A stretch of DNA of 64,000 nt from Uloborus plumipes (Eukaryota > Arthropoda > Arachnida > Araneae > Uloboridae). The notes below the pieces were generated by a model. The model did no database searches, was not told the origin of the DNA, and was given only the letters and a program-made list of their open reading frames with translations. Where the stretch lies: positions 62,001 to 126,000 of the forward strand of contig JAXGGA010002050.1 of NCBI GenBank assembly GCA_038373865.1, given 5' to 3'. Below are positions 35,801-49,600 of this stretch, piece by piece. The translations under genes were made by a program, and so were the position numbers. Position 1 is the first letter of the stretch, and each line of letters starts with the position of its first letter.

Positions 35801-38800
35801 CTAGATTGAACTAAATAATAATACACTGTGATTACTACATAGAAGCGCAGAGTGAAAAAACAGTATAGGCAGACAGCTGACATGGTCCTAGGAAGGCGGC
35901 GATGGAGTGGAAGAGAGCCGTAGCCAGGCGAGCGACGTTGCCTGGATTGCTGCCCGACGTCTGCGCATGAGAGTTTCTAAGGCTTTTCGCAACTGGATAA
36001 CATCGACTGAACCTGTGGTAGTTTATTTTTCTATATTATTGTCAGTCTGTCTCAAAAAATACTACGGTTGTTTTACAAAAAATTATTCATCAAAAAACAA
36101 AAACGCGTAAAAATATAACTTTTTTAATTATTATTTTGAGTAATTTTGGGGTTAATGCGCAACCGGAAGATATTAACTGACCAAAACAAAATCAAAGCAC
36201 AATGTTTTAAGGCTATATTAGTAAACGTTACAAACTATTGCATTACGAAAACATCTAATTCAAAAAATTAAACAAAAAATCGCAAAAATGATGTTTTTTT
36301 CATATTTTGTTAAAGTTTAGGCCCTAGGCACGACCGGAAGATATTAATAGATTTCGATAATTTTTTTTCCTCCTTTTTATCCCTCTTTTTGTCTTCATAA
36401 TTATAAATTTTTCCGCGCGAAAAAATTATGAAAACATTTCATTCAAAATTTTTTCAAAAAAAAATCGCAAAAATGAAGTTTTTTTCATATTTTGTCAAAT
36501 TTTAGGCCCTATGCGCGATCGGAAGATATCAATGGATTTCGATAATTTTTTTTCCTTCGTTTTGTCTTTAAAATTAGCTATTTTTCCGCACTATTACATT
36601 TCGAAAACATCCAACTCAAAAATTTAAAAAAAAATCGCGAAAATGAAGTTTTTTCAAAATTTTGTCAAACTTTAGGCCTCATGCGCGATCGGAAGATATC
36701 AACCGATTTCGATAATTTTTTTTTTCCTTCTTTTTGTCTTCATAATTCGCAACTTTTCCGCGCTATTACAAATTCGAAATAAAAAAAAGTGTTTTTTCGG
36801 CCCACCCTAGTGGACACCCTGTATATATAAGACAAAATGATGAGCAAAAGTGTAAACTTAAAACTCTTACGAATTTTGTTTTTTAGAAAAAGTTTGAAAA
36901 TATCCGCTCATATTCTTCAAACTTTTAAACATCTTGCCTTTAAAAAAAATACTAAAGCAATACAAGAATTGGCTTTTTTTTTTTCATTAAAAATTTTAGT
37001 TCATTAAAATAACATGATTTTTTTGAAAAGATTACATCAATCTCGCATAAAATACTCAAATATTTTGAAGATGGAATGATCAATGCATAGTATTTCTGAG
37101 CGCATAACTTCAAAAAATTAAAGTATTAACAAGGTGCATTCTTTTAAAAATATTTTCTCTTATGTTTGAATAAAAATTAAGTTCTTTTTTTCCTTTCTGA
37201 ATTTGAAACATTCGTGGTTCCTTAAAAAAAATCCTGTATTGTTACTGATTTCCTCTATTTTCATATATATTTACGTTATGGTGTTCATAGTGATCAACAC
37301 TTTCAGAAATGCACTCTCAAAATTAACGAATTTTCTTTGTTTTTGATGAAATCACTTCCAAGAATACACCCCGAGCGAACATTTCGTCATTTTTTGGGGA
37401 TGAATTTCGTCAAATGTAGCGAAATATTTCTTTATCCTAGTATCGTCAAATTGACAATCATTTTCGTAGTTTTGACAACATTAATTTCGTCACATTAACG
37501 AAGTAAAGTCATAAAGTAAAAAAGCTAAGTTTTGAAACTAAGCTTTTAAATCTTGATATAAAATTACAAAAATCATTTCACTAAATTTTACTAACCCTCA
37601 GCACCAGTAAGTTTATACATGCAACTCCTAAAATGCACAATTGGTTTACATCATGAAATAACTAACTGTTAAGTCTGGACTCAGATTAAAATAAAAATAG
37701 CAGTAACAAAAATTAAAATTCTTACCTCCAATTTTAAATTTTTGTTGCTCAAAAAAGGCAACAATAGAGCGAGTAGATTTTAAAATATACTAACACGCCC
37801 TTTTGTTGCCCATTTTGATTCTATCCATTGCAATAAACGAAGTCTTCTTAAAAATGTTGAGCTAAGAAATGCTGGATACCGAATAATCACATGAAAAGAT
37901 CCAAATTATTTTTTTAGTCAATTTGATTAACTACGCAGAATCCTGGAATAATTCTTCTTCGAATGCTATAACAATAGTCAACGCTCTTTGACGAAGCATT
38001 TTCAAATAGAAACAAAATGGCACACATAATAACGTCTGGAGGAATACGATTAAATTTCATTCGCATGTGATGTTTTTTGTCTATCCAAACGACGAGACAC
38101 AGATGTCCTCTTCTCCATGCTAATGCGAATAATAAAAGGCACTTTCATAGAAGCTTAAACATGCATATTAATTCTCGATGACTTTGCGTTACTTTTGCTG
38201 CGCACTTTGATTCAGTTATGAATCATTTATGCTGCCGAACCCTCCGTCGTTTCTGCGCATGCGCCAAGTCTCTTCAGACTGTCTCTAACTCTTTCGTTCG
38301 GTATATTTCAACCACAAAACCGGGTAAATTCCGTTTTTTGTTTCTCCAACTTGGTAATTCACGGAATAGTTCCGTTTTTTCAAGGAAAAGTTCTGTTTTG
38401 AAACGAAAACGGAAATTTACTGTTAAAATCAGTAAAAATCTTCCTGAAAATTCAGGTTTTTTTTAACAGTGTACTTGGAAAGGATACATGGAAAGGATGG
38501 GACTCGCGCTCTTTTAACCCTGTTAAATAATTTTGAAGGAATTTCTTTAATGGAATAGCGTTTACGTGGGTCGATGCGGAATAAGATTCTACATACAATG
38601 CAGCAAAAAAGTGAAAATCGCCATTTTTGGACTTACATCGTTCTGGTTCTGAGGTACAGATTAACAGTTCTTCAAAGCGTTTCCATGTAGAATCTCACAT
38701 GCAAGGGGAAAGCTTTGAGGTCGTCAATCAGAAGCGGGATACGACCAAAGTCAGGCTTCAGCAGGTACCTGATAGGGGGGGGGGGGACAAAGTGCAGTGA

Positions 38801-41800
38801 GTAAGGCCCTATTGCGAGAAAAATCGGTTGCATTTCCTTCCTTCAAAGCGTTTCTGCAGAGGAATACCAGTACCACATGTCATTCCGAAACGGGATACTA
38901 CCGGTTTTTTTTCTTGGACTACAGTTCTGGCATGAAGAAAGCACATGACTATACTGCGGTGCTAAGCACAAGAGTCGTATCTGCACCTTTGAACAAATTC
39001 AGTTATTGTCACCAAATGGTTCTTTGTGATGTATTTTACCTAAATACAATGTTTTACGATAATTTGAGAACGTAAAATATTTTAAAAAACACTTTGAAAA
39101 AGTACCCCCTGAATCAAATATATGGAGGCACTAAACTTTAAGCAGTAATATCTAAATTTGAGATCGCCTGCAGGTACTACTTTTGCTCTTAGCAAGGTAA
39201 TAGAGCTCAAGAAAGGGTTATTTTGAATTTTCAACTGATAGCTCTACTCATTCCATGTGTTATTATAACTGAAATTTTTATTTGCCCGTCATCATTTATG
39301 GCCCCCCCCCCTAACAAGGGGCCCCCTTGGTTTATTAAAATTAATACATTTATGTGTAAGTGGCAGAGTTTTTTGCTGTTTGGTAGAATTTACGTTGATT
39401 ATATACTACTCTTCTCATTCCTAGAAAAATTCGCAATGGTGGGCTTGATGGCTAAGACGACAGCGAAATGCCTGTCGTTGTTTTTGCTAAATGTTTCAAA
39501 CTTTCAACCACGTTCAGTTTCAACTGTACTTCTTCAACTATACTTTGTAACTGTTAAAACACTTTTTACCGGGACAAACTGAAAATCAGAATATATTTCG
39601 TAAAATTATTAAATTTCTTCTCATGAATTGCTGTGTATCTCTTATTGTTTTGCTTATTCCCAGCTAACAATGTTTTTAATAAGAAGCATTTCAAATCAAG
39701 CATTGCTTTGCAATGTTTATTAAGATGTAAATCCTAGTATGAAACGCCAACATTGATCACTTTTTTTTTTGGAAGCGGTAAGGGGGGGGGGCGGCAGAAG
39801 TAAAAAGACCGACTGCTGGTCACCTAGAGAAAGATCATTTGGTATGTGATGCAATGAAATATGGCGTTAAAAAATGGTAACTTACTCTTTCTAATCTTTA
39901 CTGATAAAGCGGTAAAAAATGAACTTATTACAAATATTTAATTTTGCGTTGGATCTCGAGAAGCGCTCATGATTGTATTAGTTACGTTTTTTTTTTTTTT
40001 TTTGTCTTGTTCCAGCCAGGCCGGCAATTTGGGGTGCGCTGCTTCACTTTTCCAACTGTACCGTTATTTGGTGTGAAGTCCGACTTCCACAGTACACGCA
40101 TGCCATAGGTACCCGTTTATAGGGTAGGCAACCTTTCACACAACAACACATTCACACAATGAAAGGACAAGGACAGGAGAGAGAAAGCACATCCATGCCC
40201 AAGCCGGGACTCGAACCCGGGGCCGCACCATCCATGGCAGACTACTCTGACCCACTAGACAAGGTGGCCGGCATTAGTTACGTTGAAAAAATGAAAATGA
40301 GAAAGATGCTATTTACCCACAACCTCCGTTGTATTCGAATTTCCCTTGGTTGAGCTGCATAGGCAAGTCTGGCGTCTGAAAATTGAGCGCTACCATTTGG
40401 CATCCAGCATTCCAGAAAATCTGAAACGAAAGAAGTAACACTGTGAGGTCGGCAAAATTGAATGTTCTTCGCAATTCTCGTACCGATCGAACTTCTTCCT
40501 CTGTCGTTTTCAACCAGCCGCGTGAACGAATTCGCATCCGGTTCACCAATCTGCAATCGAATTCGGCCCGATTCCCCTATCTGCTATCAAATTTGCATCC
40601 GATTCACCGATCTGCTATTGAATTCGCATCCGATTCCCCGATTTGCTATCGAATTCGCATCTGATTCCCCAATCTGCTATCGAATTCGCATCCGATTCCC
40701 CGATCTGCTATCGAATTCACATCCGATTCCCCGATCTGCTATCGAATTCACATCCGATTCCCCGATCTGCTATCGAATTCACATCCGATTCCCCGATCTG
40801 CTATCGAATTCACATCCGATTTCCCGATCTGCTATCGAATTCGCATCCGACTCACCGATCTGCTATCGAATTCGGCCGGATGGAAAGCGAGAGAGAAATT
40901 CGATCGTCAGAGAATAGAACGCGTTCTGTTTTAGAATCCTTACCTGTGGAAGATAATTGCTCGAGTCCGCTCTTGTACCTTTTGGATAGATCCGACTCAG
41001 CTGTCGTTTGTTGTAGCTGAGAGGCAGCATTAAGGAAGCAAGTAACAAAAATGATACTTTTAGGATTTCTTACAGAAACGAAAGTGGAAAGGAAATTAAA
41101 ATGTTCCCCAAGCTTCGAAAAAAAAATCAAGGTACTAGAAGTCACACGGGATGTTTTAATGTGAATTTCACTCTTTTTCTTTCTTTCGTGCCTTTTCAGT
41201 CTTTTAGAAAAAGTCATTTTTGAGGTGTTCATCGGGCAAGAAACAGACTTCAGAAAATAGACATTCTCAAATCATTAAAAAAAAAAAAAAAAAGAAACAT
41301 AGATGCTAAAAGTTTTATCTTAAATGTATTGAAATAATATTTCGTTTTGTACAAGTCCAAGAAGGAAAACAGTAGAAATGTTTTGTGTTTATCCACTGTT
41401 TAGACTTTGTTAATTAATTGGGTTGCTCTGCAACATTTTTCTCTTAACTTCTGAGAAAAAAAAAACATAAAAGAACCATGAAAGTTCTCCAGTTTTTTTT
41501 ATAATCACATATATCAATTAAAATGTTAGCCCTGTCATGGGTCAAAGGCAATATGCAATTAAAAAAATGAATTTCTGAAAACAAAATCAAGTTTAAGAAA
41601 AAATTGAGACACTGAAACTTACTGCCCAAAGTTGAGCTGATGTATAAGTGCAATAATTGTGCCGACAACTAGATTGCAACTATAGATGCTGCATTTTCAT
41701 CCTTCTAAAAGATTATGAGGAAGATTTGTTCACAGGTCCTGAGGGTAAATGACCATAATCGCGAGTTTAAGTCTCTGAGTGCTGTTGTTTCTAATCCTCT

Positions 41801-43541
41801 AATATCCGACGAAGTCAAAAAAAGATTCAGAGGCTTTTGACTCTAAAAAATCCAGCACGAGTAGAGGATCTCCATAAAGATCCCTCGTAGACAGTCCCGT
41901 AAAGTCAAGATTAATTAGCAGGAGCCTGACATTAAAGGGAAGAGTACATTTTTTCTTCAAACGTAGCCTGTTGCATCCGATTTGTTGGTTTCAAGATAGC
42001 CCACAGAAAACATAAAGTGCATAAATTTGAGGATAAGTGTGCTTCGAAAAGAAGTTTAAACGCTCTTTGAGAAAGAAATCTTTTAATTCTTTGGTTCAAA
42101 GAGCGCCTGACTTTTTTCCAACATTTGCATTACTATCTTTTTGTTAAGTAATATTTCTTTGTGTTCAATCAGAGAAAAATGAACCTTGGAAAAGGATACT
42201 TGACAAATTCTATCGCTTGAGATTTCAAGTAACCCAAAGCTGTATTTTCTGCGAAGGAAGACATGTTGAAGTGCAGATTTTTTTCTGGAAAGTAAAATTA
42301 CACAAGTTATATAAATAACATAATTTAGAATGAAACAAATATTAAGATTTAATTAAAAAGTTAAAAAACCCCAACCCAAATTATCGACCTCATAATTAAG
42401 AAGAACTTTACTCTTCAGATAGCATTTAAATTTCAAATACAGTGAACTCTCACTTATACGCCGGCCCAAGGGACCAACAGAAAAAGGCGTTTAAGTGAGA
42501 AAGACGTATAAGTGAACAAGCCTATTTAAAGGACTAAAACGCAACATAGTTTCTAATGAGAGAATGAATAAGAATGTTTCTATAGAAAAGGGACATATTA
42601 CTACGGTTTGGCAATTACTGTAACGTAACTACAATGATAAAGAGAAAACAAAAATTGTAGCGTACCTAATTACAAACTGTTCCCTTTAAAACGATGCATA
42701 ATAGATATTGTCCCTCTCCGAACTCTAGTTCATGCGTAAAAAATGCCTTCCGTGAGCAATAAAAGAGAAAGATTAAAGAGGAAAGTGAAGAAAAATGCTT
42801 ATTTAAAAAAAAAATAAATTAATTTTTTTACATTTTAGGAAAAATTCGGCGCATAAGTGAAATATTTATCTTTAGAGCGACGCATAAACGAATGATACTA
42901 TCATTATTTTGCTATGGAATGTGCTGGGACCATTCAAAACCACCGTATAAGTGAAAAAGGCGCATAAGAGAGGCGGCGTATAAGTGAGAGTTCACTGCAG
43001 TTCATTGTTTTCGAGAGGGCACGGGAAACACATAGAAAAGGAAAAATAATCATTAGTACTACGCTATAGGAAATGAATGTTCTTTTTACAGTATAATACA
43101 GCTAATTTTATAGTAATTTTACAGTAATAATCCGTAAATTGCTAATTTTACAGTAATAAACTAAAATGGCCAGTTTTTGTTTTTTACTGTGCATTTTACA
43201 GTTTTAAACTGGAACCTCTGCTGCCAGTACTATAGTGTTGTTTTTACAGTATAATTACAACTAAATTTATGGTAATGAACTGTAAAATTGTTAATTTTAC
43301 TGTAATAAACTTAAAAATTGATAGTTTCACAGAATTAAACTGTAAAATAGATATTTTTATAGTTTGTTACTCTCCATGTTACAGCTGAAACCTCTCATTT
43401 CAGTATCAAACTAAAAAGAAGAGTAGTAATGATGCAAATATGTAATTTTTAGAATTTCTTATAGAGCCCACTTCCCCAGTCCGAAGGGGAAAATAAATTC
43501 TGGATGCAGACCTGAATCTAATGAGCCAAGCATGCCCTAAA

Positions 43542-43608
<67 letters not shown>

Positions 43609-46600
43609 GAATGTATGTATGTATGTTTGTTCCTTATAAAATGCAGTTTTCGTCGTATTTTAATCAAACTTGGGACAGAGGTTCCTTAATGCACTAAAAT
43701 TCTCATAGGCTGGTTTTTGAAATATAAAAACATTCCAAAAAGCTCAAAATTCAATTTTTTTGTCTCAAAATGGCCATTTTCTTTTAATTTCGAATATATA
43801 GAGTAAAATAGAGCTATAGTAGGTGCCTTTAAGATAACAAATTGCTAAAATTTAACATATTTAACTGCAAGTATTTTCCAACAAAGATTAGAATCAACAA
43901 TATGAATTATCAATTTAAGGCTCACCTATTTTATTTTAGCATTAAATAAGTTAAACATAATTCAATACCGGGCAACGTCGGGTAATGAGCTAGTAAACTA
44001 AAAAATATCTCTGAAATAATTTAAAATATTTAATAAAACAGCTCAAGAGGGGGTACTGACCTTCGGCGACGTCAAACCCTAGGAACTTGACGGGCTGCGC
44101 GTAGTTGACGAGCGACGAGAGGTAGGGGTGCACGTGGACCGTCGCCCCGGTGTACTTGTAGTTGGCGATGGCCTCGTCCAGCTGGGGCGCCTCCTGAGGG
44201 GAAAGCGCTGTCAGTTAAAGCTATACTTCCAATTAATAATAATGAAAATTTGTTTTATTCATGTTGTTTTAAAGTACATTTTCGTTACCCATGTTATCTA
44301 TACTAATAATATAAAGCTGTAGAGTTTGTTTGTTTGTTTGCTTGAATGCGCTAATCTTAGGAACTACTGGTTCGATTTAAAAAATTATTTTTGTGATGAA
44401 TAGTCCATTTATCCAGGAAGGCTTTTAGGCTATAGGAGTTATTGTTATAACTAAAAATAATAATGTAAAAAATGATAAACTCTGCGAAAAGAATTAGTTT
44501 CCTCTCTTCTCGAGAGATGGCGCTCATAAAGAGTATTGCTAAGCTTATGCAACTGTGGAGGCACCCTCTACATTCAACGGTTGACAATCAAGTAGTTGCT
44601 CTTGTCTTTTAATATGGATTAGTTTCCACTCTTCTCGAGAGATGTCGTTTGTTAAAATTATTTTTTTTTTAGCAACTGTGTAGAGAGCGCTGGTTGACAA
44701 TTGCTCTGGCCTCGAGAGTCTTGCCTCTTGCCACATGGTTCAGATCACGAAATGTTTTTCGTGTTTTTCTTTGATATATAAGTGTGGCGTACGCTATGAG
44801 GCGCGGTTATGAGGCCTTTTAGTCCAGCGGCCGAAGCACTGGGTTTCTACCACAGACGTCCCCGATTCTATTCCCGGTGGGGACGTCTGTGGTAGAAACC
44901 CAGTGCTTTGGCCGCTGGACTAAAAGGCCTCATAACCCGGCGGGCAAAGGTTGGTTATATGCTCTCTAAGCGTACGCTACATAAAATATAATTTGTTTTG
45001 TGGGATTTTTCTATTTACTTTTGTCTTCCTTATTTCTGCATTGTTAGTATTTGTTCTTCATTTGTGGTTGTTCTTTGTAACTTTATTATTCTAGTATACC
45101 TCAGGTACTTAACTAAGCACATAATTTAAAACCATGGTATATTTATATAGGGTACTGTTTTCTTATTCTTTTGACTTTTTTTTACTGATGTAATAGGTAG
45201 GTAAGTAGGTTTCAAATGAGTAAAAAACCTTTTTTTTTTTCTAATGATTTAAGATAGTTACTAATCTAAGTAAATAATATGATTCGTCATATTTTTGTAA
45301 CGTTTTTACTATTTTGTACCATTGGTACTAAACACATAATTTAATTGCATAGTATTTTTATATTGGGTAGTGTTTATTCTTTTAACGTTTTTTTTTCTTA
45401 TTTAGCACATATAACGTTGGCTTCAAATGAGTCAAACTTTTTTTTTAATAGTTGCATATAGTTACTAATCTAAATAAAAAATTTGATTTGTCATGGCTTA
45501 GTACAACATGGGTACTTATCTAAACACATAATAAAAGTGCGTGGTATTTTTATATTGGGTATTGTGTTGAATAGTACATTTATACAGAGGTAGAGGTACA
45601 ACGCCGGGCCACGCAGCTAGTAATAATATACAGGGTGTCCACTCCAATCGTGGACCAATAGCTAATTTCTAAACCGTTAGAGATAAGCATAGAGTTTATT
45701 TAGGAAAAAATCTCCAAATTATGAAAGGAATTTTGGGTCTATTCAATGTTTTTCAAAAAATCAAATTTTGAAAGAGTTACGAAATTTAAATTTTTATACA
45801 GCCCCCCAGTCCTATCAATCCTATTTAGTAAAACATTCTTGACACTGTAACGTTTAAAACTAAAAAAAATCACTCCTCTACCACAAAAATTGACCGAGTT
45901 ATGACGTTTTGAAAAATCAAGATTTTGCATTATTTCATGACGTCATCGAGCGATCGCTTAAGGGACCGTATGCGAAATCCTTCAAAATCTTGATTTTTCA
46001 AAACGTCATAACTCGGTCAATTTTTATCGTAGAAGAGTGATTTTTTTTAAGTTTTAAACGTTACAGTGTCAAGAATGTTTTACTAAATATGATTGATAGG
46101 ACTGGGGGGCTGTATAAAAATTTAAATTTCGTAACTCTTTCAAAATTTGATTTTTTGAAAAACATTGAATAGACCCAAAATTCCTTTCGTAATTTGGAGA
46201 TTTTTTTCCTAAATAAACTCTATGCTTATCTCTAACGGTTTAGAAATTAGCTATTGGTCCACGATTGGAGTGGACACCCTGTATATGTTTTGTACCTATT
46301 GGTTAGATACATATTGAAAAGAAAATTAAAGTGTCATTAACCCTTTATGAACCGACGGGACTCAGAAGTCCCTCTTATATTAATTTAGCATAATGAATCC
46401 TAAATGGCTGAAATCGTGCTGAAGCTTTTAAGTACCACTCCTTGTACTTCGCTGAGCGGCCGACAGATGGCACCTGCGATCAGTTTTCTCAGGGGCCCTA
46501 AGGCGTAGGGGGCCTTAGACCCTACTGATTTTCAAAATTTTTAGACTCGGTATATTGTTGTTTGATGTATTTTCAACTAAAAAAATTAAAAAATTGAAGT

Positions 46601-49600
46601 CTTTTTAAAGATTTCTGCAGAATTTTAGAAGACAAAAAAATCTGCTGATTTTGTCTTCAATATAATCTGAAGAAAATCCTCACAAAAAATTTTTTCTGTT
46701 AGTTTTCTCTAAATATTCGGCAGATTTTTTGAAGCATGTTCGAAATATGCTTACATTTTTTGCAGATTTTTAAGAGCTTTTCAGCAGATTTTTTTTGCTG
46801 GGTAGTTTCAGAAATTTTTAGCAAAATGATTAAAAAATATATTTTATATAAAGCTCAATATTAAACTATATAGAGAGAAGATATTTGTTTTAAGGGTAAT
46901 GTAATGTAGGAGTTATCGATAGTAAAAATTGGCGTCATATACTTGAGACTGAAGAATTATTAATTTCTAAGATATCCAGAATTGATATGTATGAATTTTA
47001 GTCATTAAATTTTACTGAATTATATTTGAATGGTTTTGGCAGAAAGTCAGCCAAACGTACTGAAAAAAGAGCTACCAAATTTTAAGCATTATTTCCGTTC
47101 TAAACTAAAGTTGACTGAAGTGTAGTAAGTAGCCGATTTTAAGCCAGGGTCAAGGCAGAAATACATGCAATACAGTGCCAGCTCAGTTATGAAATCTAGA
47201 AAATACTATTTTGTTTGAATTATCACTCATTAGTTCGGAATATGCAGTAACCGAGCAGAAGGTATGTAGCATCTTGCAGAAGAAGATGATATGACTGAAT
47301 GGCATAACCGAGCTGGCAGTGTATTTCATGTAAAGCTGAATGTTTGTTAAAAAAAATAGGTAAGATATTTTAGAGATATAAAACAGGTAATTATTTACAA
47401 TATACTGAATCCTTACTTTGCATGCGTGCTAAATTCTTTTTATTTATCATATACGTTCAAATCTACTATTAATATAGAACTTGCTGAGAATTTCCATTTC
47501 TTTATTTATTTAAATTAGAAGAAAAATAAAATGACAAATGAATTACAATAGTTAAAATTCTTAAAATCTTTCATCTGACTCTTAAAGTTATTGAATGTTT
47601 TTCAATTAATTTTTTATGCTTTGCTGTGTTTGGCATTTTAAACTTCCGACACAATAAAACACTTTAAAATGAACAAGGTTTAAGAATTATATACAAAAAA
47701 AAAATATCTTGAAGCATCTACGAGACTTCCGGATTTTGTATGTACCATTCTGATTTTCAACTTTCAGTACATTTAGAATTGAAATTAAGCTTTACGTATT
47801 ATGGTGGGTCGAAAAACTCAGTTTTTTTCATTTTGGAATCCCGTTACCCCTCAAAAGTTGTAGATTGGTATCCTTAAATAGGGAAAAAAATTTAAAAATT
47901 CTAAATTGACATCTTCAGTTCGCGCGTGAGGCTGAAAGTTTGAAAACATATGCCTAAAATTGAAAATTTCAAGACATAATAAGTTACATTTTTGTAATTT
48001 TATATAATGTAACAACCATAAATTGTTAGTATACAGCGTAGTTTTAACTTTAAAAAATATTTTATGGCTTTTACGTGCGATCTTTATTTCGCGCATACGC
48101 TTTAAATTGGGCTTTAATTTTAACCCAACTTTATTATTAATTGTATGCGCAAACTAAGTATCTTATGTAAAAGCTATAATGTTGTTTTTGAAGTTCAAAT
48201 TACGCTATATACCAACAATTTATGTCTGTTTCATCATAAAAAATTACAAAAATATAATTTTTTTTCTTTCTTTTTTTTTTTTTTGAAAATTTCAGTTTTT
48301 AACATTTTTTCAAAATTTATGCCTGATGCACGAATTTAAGATGTCTACTTAGAATTTTTAAAATTATATTTCCCCAATTAAGGATACTAATTTACAAATT
48401 TTGAGGGGTAACGCGATTCTGAAAAAAAAAAAATCGATTTTTTTCGACCTATCCTATTATGTATTTTGTGTCATTGAATAAAAACAAGTGTCTTAGATGG
48501 ACTTGGCATGCAATTCAAAGAGTAAATATGTATATACGCTCTCGTTCTAGACCTTTATGTCTGGAGACTTGGTTGATCCCCTGCACGAGGAGCCGCCGTT
48601 GCAGATACTGCCCGTCACGAAACTTACCTTCTTTTCTGCAAAAGACAACAAAACAGACGGACGCTCGCATTAAAATGACGAAACAGAGCTTTACAGAACG
48701 ATACAGCATGCTGCACTTTTAATTAAATATTGCTAAATTGTGCTGTAGAAGATGGTTAAGTTGTCCAACCAGTGAATAAGGGCAATTCCAAGAAAAAGTG
48801 GCCATCTTATCAGGCACATGATGCTCATGTATTTCATTAACCTCTTCCCGGCTTTGTGCTGTAGAAGATGGTTAAGTTGTCCAACCAGTGAATAAGGGCA
48901 ATTCCAAGAAAAAGTGGCCATCTTATCAGGCACATGATGCTCATGTATTTCATTAACCTCTTCCCGGCTTTGTGCTGTAGAAGATGGTTAAGTTGTCCAA
49001 CCAGTGAATAAGGGCAATTCCAAGAAAAAGTGGCCATCTTATCAGGCACATGATGCTCATGTATTTCATTAACCTCTTCTCGGCTTTTCCCGAGCTGGAC
49101 TCGGGCAAGCTCTGGCTCATCCCGAGTGTTGCTCGGGCACTGTGAAAATTAACACTGCACAACCAGTCTTTCCCAAATTATTTCACATGTCCCTTTTATG
49201 GTTTCGGATGCTTTTATTTAATATTGTTGCTACTAGATAACATAACTATACAGTGTTTTGAGCTGTAGATTTAAGATAAGAGTAGGCGCCAACTCCAAAG
49301 TATAATGATTTCTGCCATACAGAAAGCCAACGTTACAGGAAAATATTCCTTTATTACTCATTTATTTAAATAGATATTTTTACATTGATTTGTAGGAAAT
49401 GTTTCATGCGAATGATGCTATTATGTTTAAAAAGATATGTATGTATGAAAATAAGCATAAAAAAATTGACATTTTTTTATCCGTAATTCCGAAATAAAAT
49501 GAGCCTGGAAGGGGTTAAAAAGTAGGGATTTAAAGGGCAATGAGCGAAACTTTGTTGGTTGAGAAATCAAAAACTGGTGTAGAACTTCTTTGGGAAAAAA

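Larger units (their letters stand above)
24452..40316 (-). other. 15.9-kb intron holding the exon-derived array and large foldbacks
   Basis: In addition to the 152-bp array it holds a foldback (29788-30327), four tandem Helitron-like units (30373-33658), a mariner-like MITE split by a hAT-like foldback (33708-36821), an isolated exon-start copy (38740-38768) and a SINE (39989-40272). The stretches 36840-38600 and 38900-39960 contain no recognisable gene or element. Confidence 0.7.

Noticed and set aside
40462..41020. Plus-strand frames of 125-151 codons rich in Ser-Pro-Ile-Cys-Tyr
   Set aside because: They read through the 31-bp minisatellite, antisense to real exons.
46334..49516. A 3.2-kb TTAA element spanning the microexon
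   Set aside because: TTAACCCTTTATG at 46338 and GGGGTTAA near 49512 do not form a convincing inverted repeat, and the interval contains an exon.
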